A DNA stretch of 9,812 nt from Candidatus Latescibacteria bacterium 4484_181 (GTDB taxonomy: Bacteria > Latescibacterota > MVCY01), in NCBI GenBank assembly GCA_002049985.1, contig MVCY01000065.1, forward strand, positions 1-9,812, read 5' to 3'. Shown one piece after another: positions 6,328-9,812 of this stretch. Made by a program: the position numbers and the translations under genes. Positions within the stretch are counted from its first letter, which is position 1, and every line of letters starts with the position of its first letter. Below the pieces are notes generated by a model. That model worked only from the letters and a program-made list of their open reading frames with translations, was not told the DNA's origin and ran no database searches.

Positions 6328-7494
6328 ATGGCTAAAAGACATTTTTTCACTTCAGAATCGGTCACCGAGGGGCACCCGGACAAGATAGCCGACCAGGTTT
6401 CCGATGCAGTCCTGGATGCGATGTTGGCCCAGGATCCTTACAGCAGGGTTGCTTGTGAAACCATGGTGACCACGGGAATGGCCGTAGTGGTGGGGGAGAT
6501 AAGTACAAGTTGCTATGTGGATATCCCTGCGGTGGTACGAGAGACGATCAGAGAGATAGGGTACACCCGTGCCGAACTGGGATTCGACTATAACAACTGC
6601 GCTGTTTTGACCAGTATAAGCGAGCAATCTCCTGACATAGCCCAGGGAGTTTCCGAGGGGGAGGGATTGCATTCCGAACAGGGCGCAGGAGACCAAGGGA
6701 TGATGTATGGCTACGCCTGCCGCGAGACCGAGGAGCTGATGCCTCTGCCCATTATGCTTGCCCACAAATTGGCGTTTCGTTTAGCCCAGGTGAGGAAAGA
6801 AGGCATTCTGAGGTACCTGAGGCCAGATGGCAAGACTCAGGTGACGGTAGAGTATTCAGGAGATAGGCCGGTTAGGGTAGATGCTGTGGTGGTCTCTGCC
6901 CAGCATGATCCAGATGTAATCCACGAACAGCTTGAAGCTGACATAATTAAGTATGTGATCAAAGAGGCAGTTCCCACGGAATTTCTTGACTCCCAGACCA
7001 CTTATCACGTTAATCCCACCGGCAGGTTTGTTATCGGTGGGCCCCAGGGTGATTCCGGGATGACTGGCAGGAAGATCATCGTGGACACCTACGGAGGGAT
7101 GGTCAGGCACGGAGGTGGATGCTTCTCTGGAAAAGACCCAACGAAGGTTGACAGAAGCGGTGCTTACGCCGCCCGCTACATAGCGAAAAATATTGTAGCG
7201 GCAGGATTGGCAGATAAATGTGAAGTGCAGCTTGCCTATGCTATTGGAGTGGCCGAACCAGTATCCTTCACCATCAACACCCTTGGAACCGGAAAGATGG
7301 AAGACGAAAAATTATTGAAACTGGTGAGGAAACACTTCCCTCTCACTCCCAAGGGCATCATAGAATCCCTGCAGCTCAGAAGACCCATCTACAAAAAGAC
7401 CGCATCATACGGACATTTTGGTAGGGAGAGAGAAGAATTTAGCTGGGAGAAAACCGATAGGGTTCAGACTTTGAGAGAAGAGGCGGGCCTCTGA
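6328..7494 (+). CDS. metK: S-adenosylmethionine synthetase
   Basis: MetK makes S-adenosylmethionine from methionine and ATP, with release of phosphate and diphosphate. The 388-residue protein has normal length. All family landmarks are seen: SVTEGHPDKIADQVSDAVLD near the N-terminus with His16 and Lys19 (ATP and metal contacts), GAGDQGMMYGYA at 119-130 (first signature), HVNPTGRFVIGGPQGDSGMTGRK (central domain) and GGGCFSGKDPTKVDRSGAY from 262 (second signature; Cys replaces the commoner Ala, which the family tolerates). The C-terminus ends YGHFGRE...FSWEKTD as usual. With ahcY 366 bases downstream it makes up part of the methyl cycle; no methionine synthase is in the window. No SAM riboswitch was recognised upstream, where only relic sequence lies. 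Confidence 0.98.
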   Translation: MAKRHFFTSESVTEGHPDKIADQVSDAVLDAMLAQDPYSRVACETMVTTGMAVVVGEISTSCYVDIPAVVRETIREIGYTRAELGFDYNNCAVLTSISEQSPDIAQGVSEGEGLHSEQGAGDQGMMYGYACRETEELMPLPIMLAHKLAFRLAQVRKEGILRYLRPDGKTQVTVEYSGDRPVRVDAVVVSAQHDPDVIHEQLEADIIKYVIKEAVPTEFLDSQTTYHVNPTGRFVIGGPQGDSGMTGRKIIVDTYGGMVRHGGGCFSGKDPTKVDRSGAYAARYIAKNIVAAGLADKCEVQLAYAIGVAEPVSFTINTLGTGKMEDEKLLKLVRKHFPLTPKGIIESLQLRRPIYKKTASYGHFGREREEFSWEKTDRVQTLREEAGL

Positions 7495-7800
7495 TCTTTC
7501 AGCATTCCGTTCACTGGCGAGACTTCGCCTCAAGCTCACGAACTGTGAATGACACAAATTAGGCGAGGATTCGGATTGCAAGATTCAGCTACTGGGCACT
7601 TGATCACTCGAAGAGATGAAAACATCTTCCTGTTGATATTTTCAGCTTTAGCTATGTTTTATTTGATCTCACTGCCTAGGGGAATATAGCGGGGCCCAAA
7701 ATGCAAAGGGTAAACTGAATGTCGCATTTCCCATAAATGGATTAAGACTTCATATTCTCTAGTTTTTCAATTTCCGTCATCCACTTTGGACTGGATGTCT

Positions 7801-7828
7801 TTGAAAACTTGGCCTATCTGTAGATAAT
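7801..7828 (+). promoter_or_regulatory. Putative sigma-70 promoter of ahcY
   Basis: TTGAAA (7801-7806) and GATAAT (7823-7828) are separated by 16 bases and match the -35 and -10 consensus at 5 of 6 positions each. Transcription would begin near 7835, leaving a leader of about 25 bases before ATG 7861, too short for a riboswitch. This suggests that ahcY can be transcribed independently of metK. Confidence 0.45.
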
Positions 7829-7847
7829 TTGGTCTCTTGAGACGCAT

Positions 7848-7856
7848 AGGAAGGAG
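7848..7856 (+). promoter_or_regulatory. Ribosome-binding site of ahcY
   Basis: AGGAAGGAG lies 4 bases before ATG 7861. An in-frame start at 7837 would overlap this region and add eight residues that do not belong to the family. Confidence 0.7.
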
Positions 7857-7860
7857 AAAA

Positions 7861-9111
7861 ATGGCTTACGAAGTGAAAGACATCGATTTAGCCTCCCAGG
7901 GTTTCAAGAACGTCAGTTGGGCGGAGGCTCAAATGGGCGCTCTACTTAAGGTTAGAGAGAGGTTCAAGAAGGAGAAACCCCTCTCTGGGTATCGGATTGG
8001 TATGGCCCTGCATGTGACCAAAGAAACGGCAGTTTTGGTGCGCACCTTAGTGGCTGGGGGAGCCGAGGTTGCCATCACCAGTTGTAACCCTCTTTCTACT
8101 CAGGATGACGCCGCCGCCGCTCTAGCCGCAGAAGGGGTGAATGTCTTTGCCTACAAGGGCGAGAGCGTAGAAGAGTACTACCGCTTCTTAGACAAAGTGA
8201 TAAGTTTTAATCCGCAGGTAACCATCGATGACGGAATGGACTTAGTTACCAGAATCCACGCTGAGCATCCTCAACTCCTTTCAGATATGATATGCGGTTG
8301 TGAGGAGACCACCACCGGGGTTATCCGGCTGCGGGCAATGGAGAAGAAAGGGGCCTTGAAATATCCGATAATCGCTGTGAATGACTGCCAGACAAAGCAT
8401 CTGATGGATAACTACTACGGCACTGGCCAGTCAAGTCTGGACGGCTTGATCAGGGCTTCTAATCTGTTGATCAGTGGAAAGACTGTAGTTGTGGCTGGTT
8501 ATGGGAACTGCGGTAAAGGTGTGGCCCTGAGGGCCAAAGGCTTGGGGGCTAATGTCATCGTTACAGAGGTAGACCCCTTTCGAGCACTACAGGCCAAGAT
8601 GGACGGCTACCGGGTGATGAAGATGGAACAGGCTGCCCGAGAGGGAGACATATTCATCACTGTGAGCGGTAATCTCCGCGTCATCTCTGCCGAGCATATC
8701 CGCCTGATGAGAGACGGAGCCATACTTGCCAACTCCGGCCATTTTGACCACGAAATAGATGTAGCGGGGCTGAAGCAGATGGCCTCTGATGTGCAGCGGA
8801 TCAGACCACTCTTTGACGAATACATAGTAGAGGGGAAACGCATCTACTTATGTGGAGAGGGACGTCTGGTGAACTTGGCCTGTGCTGAAGGGCATCCCTC
8901 TACGGTTATGTCTCTCTCGTTTTGCGACCAGGCCCTAGGAGTCGAATGGGGAATCCGCAATCGAGAGACACTTGAACCTAAGGTCTACAGGCTGCCCGAG
9001 GAGATAGACCAGACGGTGGCAAAGCTTCAACTAGAGGCCATGGGAGTGAGTATCGACGAGCTAACCTCCGAACAGAAGGAATATCTGAGTTCCTGGCAGA
9101 GAGGAACCTGA
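7861..9111 (+). CDS. ahcY: S-adenosylhomocysteinase (short form)
   Basis: AhcY reversibly splits S-adenosylhomocysteine into adenosine and homocysteine with bound NAD, relieving product inhibition of methyltransferases. The protein has 416 residues. GCEETTTGVIRL begins at residue 146 (substrate pocket). Lys179 and Asp183 in NDCQTKHLMDN match the catalytic Lys/Asp pair. GYGNCGKG at 213-220 is the NAD-binding glycine loop. NSGHFDHEID starts at 291 and GHPSTVM at 344. The length and the YGTGQSSLDG block fit the short archaeal/Thermotoga-like class, which lacks the roughly 40-residue insert and the C-terminal Lys-Tyr tail of the longer bacterial/eukaryotic enzymes; the end here is YLSSWQRGT. Metal/NAD details cannot be judged. 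It pairs functionally with metK upstream but probably has its own promoter. Confidence 0.97.
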   Translation: MAYEVKDIDLASQGFKNVSWAEAQMGALLKVRERFKKEKPLSGYRIGMALHVTKETAVLVRTLVAGGAEVAITSCNPLSTQDDAAAALAAEGVNVFAYKGESVEEYYRFLDKVISFNPQVTIDDGMDLVTRIHAEHPQLLSDMICGCEETTTGVIRLRAMEKKGALKYPIIAVNDCQTKHLMDNYYGTGQSSLDGLIRASNLLISGKTVVVAGYGNCGKGVALRAKGLGANVIVTEVDPFRALQAKMDGYRVMKMEQAAREGDIFITVSGNLRVISAEHIRLMRDGAILANSGHFDHEIDVAGLKQMASDVQRIRPLFDEYIVEGKRIYLCGEGRLVNLACAEGHPSTVMSLSFCDQALGVEWGIRNRETLEPKVYRLPEEIDQTVAKLQLEAMGVSIDELTSEQKEYLSSWQRGT

Positions 9112-9423
9112 GGGAGAAGGGGTGAAAATCCATCCCTACTCAGAGATAGACCCCGTTAGGTGATCGGCTCAGAAGATGGAGGATTGCTGTGTAGATGTGC
9201 GTATCTAAACGATGGCGAGGCACTTATGCGTAAGGGAGCAGCGTTCAATGGGGTGAATTCTGCGGCACAGAGCCTGAACAAGTGAGGTGCTATCAAATAG
9301 TTTTAAGGGCCTTTGTGCTTGTATAAGATCTAAACAGCAAAGTAGAGGGTCGCATTGCTTACAGTGGATTTGACAATTGTGAGGTTCAGGTTCTCTAGCT
9401 GAATGAATAAGGAGGTGGCAGAG
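9112..9423. other. Intergenic region after ahcY
   Basis: No gene or RNA is recognised in these 312 bases. TTGACA at 9370-9375 is a perfect -35 hexamer, but the bases 16-18 positions downstream (around TCTCTAG) do not form a good -10, so a promoter for the following secreted-protein gene is only possible. No T-run-bearing hairpin follows ahcY. Confidence 0.4.
9409..9417 (+). promoter_or_regulatory. Strong Shine-Dalgarno before the secreted-protein gene
   Basis: AAGGAGGTG is a full match to the 16S anti-Shine-Dalgarno end and lies 6 bases before ATG 9424. It sets the start at 9424; the ATG at 9403 lies upstream of it and would place the charged stretch NKEVAE before the signal peptide. Confidence 0.7.
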
Positions 9424-9812
9424 ATGAGGAGCTATTTGAGTCTCTGTGTTGGGGTGCTGGCCGCAGTTGTACTCATAGCTGCTGGTGCCCAGGCGGATGT
9501 GCCCTGGAGTTTGAGGTCTACGATGGAATCGCGGACGGGAATAGCGTCGAGGGTTTGTGCTTGCTTAATCCCCCAGGTAGCCACTTCGATTTCGCCTGTT
9601 CCGATGGGTTGATCCTCTACTTTGACCTTTCTCCACAGTTTGAAGAGGTGTTCTTAGCCTCCTTAGGACTCACCAGAGAAGGGTTGACACTGGCTTTTGC
9701 AGGAGAGCTCGGGTTCACCTGGGAAGGCATCACCGTTTCGGTTAGCGACAACGATGGAGACGGTCTGATAGACGGCCTCACAGGGGAGGTAGCACATCTG
9801 TCGAAACTAGTG
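9424..9812 (+). pseudogene. Secreted protein with signal peptide, frameshifted, runs off the window
   Basis: The first 24 residues form a clear Sec signal peptide (MRSYLSLCVGVLAAVVLIAA, cleavage expected after GAQA). In this frame the sequence then turns low-quality and stops at 9610-9612. The next frame is open from 9411 to the last base without a usable start upstream, and from about 9504 reads as a plausible mature protein: LEFEVYDGIADGNSVEG, then FDFACSDGLILYFDLSP and SDNDGDGLIDGL. Loss of one base in the CCC run near 9501-9504 would join ADVP to LEFEVYDG. The DNDGDGLID stretch resembles calcium-binding DxDxDG loops of thrombospondin-type-3 or dockerin-like repeats, typical of exported proteins. 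The product family is not recognised and the 3' end is outside the window. Confidence 0.65.

Larger units (their letters stand above)
7495..7860. other. metK-ahcY intergenic region
   Basis: No open reading frame of note lies in these 366 bases. A short hairpin (GGCGA-GACT-TCGCC, 7516-7529) follows the metK stop and an AGATG/CATCT hairpin lies near 7614-7627, but neither has a T-run, so no firm terminator can be called. A good sigma-70-type promoter lies at its right end. I looked for SAM and SAH riboswitch consensus blocks, which would suit these neighbours, and did not recognise any. Confidence 0.5.

Noticed and set aside
9370..9397. TTGACA as part of a promoter for the secreted-protein gene
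   Set aside because: No acceptable -10 hexamer 16-18 bases downstream; kept only as a possibility in the intergenic note.

Overview
The window is a stretch of bacterial chromosome with all recognisable genes on the + strand. It has five intact genes (a HEAT-repeat lipoprotein, an HtrA-type protease, purB, metK and ahcY) and at least six broken or partial ones (ecfT, truA, a DUF4321 gene, tatA, a nucleotide-sugar dehydratase start, a histidine-kinase linker), plus a frameshifted secreted-protein gene that runs off the right edge. The lipoprotein with a clear lipobox, the membrane-anchored HtrA protease and the short (416-residue) Archaea/Thermotoga-like S-adenosylhomocysteinase suggest a deep-branching, probably double-membraned and uncultivated bacterium. 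I cannot name the phylum from sequence alone. No tRNA, rRNA, CRISPR array, insertion sequence or phage gene was recognised.

Layout. Positions 1-234 hold no recognisable gene but include a 9-bp hairpin. An ecfT relic (235-734) has a one-base frameshift and lacks its 3' third. A HEAT-repeat lipoprotein (912-1739) follows, then 4 bases later a truA relic (1744-2383) that lost about 29-30 codons including the catalytic-aspartate motif. After a gene-free gap come htrA (2587-3864) and purB (3861-5156), overlapping at ATGA. Next is a DUF4321 gene (from 5181) whose end is joined to a headless tatA (to 5595). Positions 5596-6327 hold only relics. metK (6328-7494) and ahcY (7861-9111) follow, separated by 366 bases with a plausible sigma-70 promoter before ahcY. 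The end carries a signal peptide with a perfect Shine-Dalgarno sequence (from 9424), then a mature part in another frame that is open to the last base.

Functional reading. metK makes S-adenosylmethionine and ahcY clears the S-adenosylhomocysteine left by methyltransferases, so they form a methyl-cycle pair. purB acts in purine synthesis, and HtrA and the lipoprotein work in the envelope. ecfT next to truA recalls the ecfA-ecfT-truA order of Firmicutes, here split by the lipoprotein gene.

The main oddity is the density of small lesions beside perfectly intact housekeeping genes: two probable single-base indels (ecfT, the secreted protein) and two short deletions (truA, DUF4321/tatA). This may be real gene decay, but assembly or sequencing error is an equally serious explanation, because truA and tatA are usually retained. 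I found no convincing new multi-gene system.
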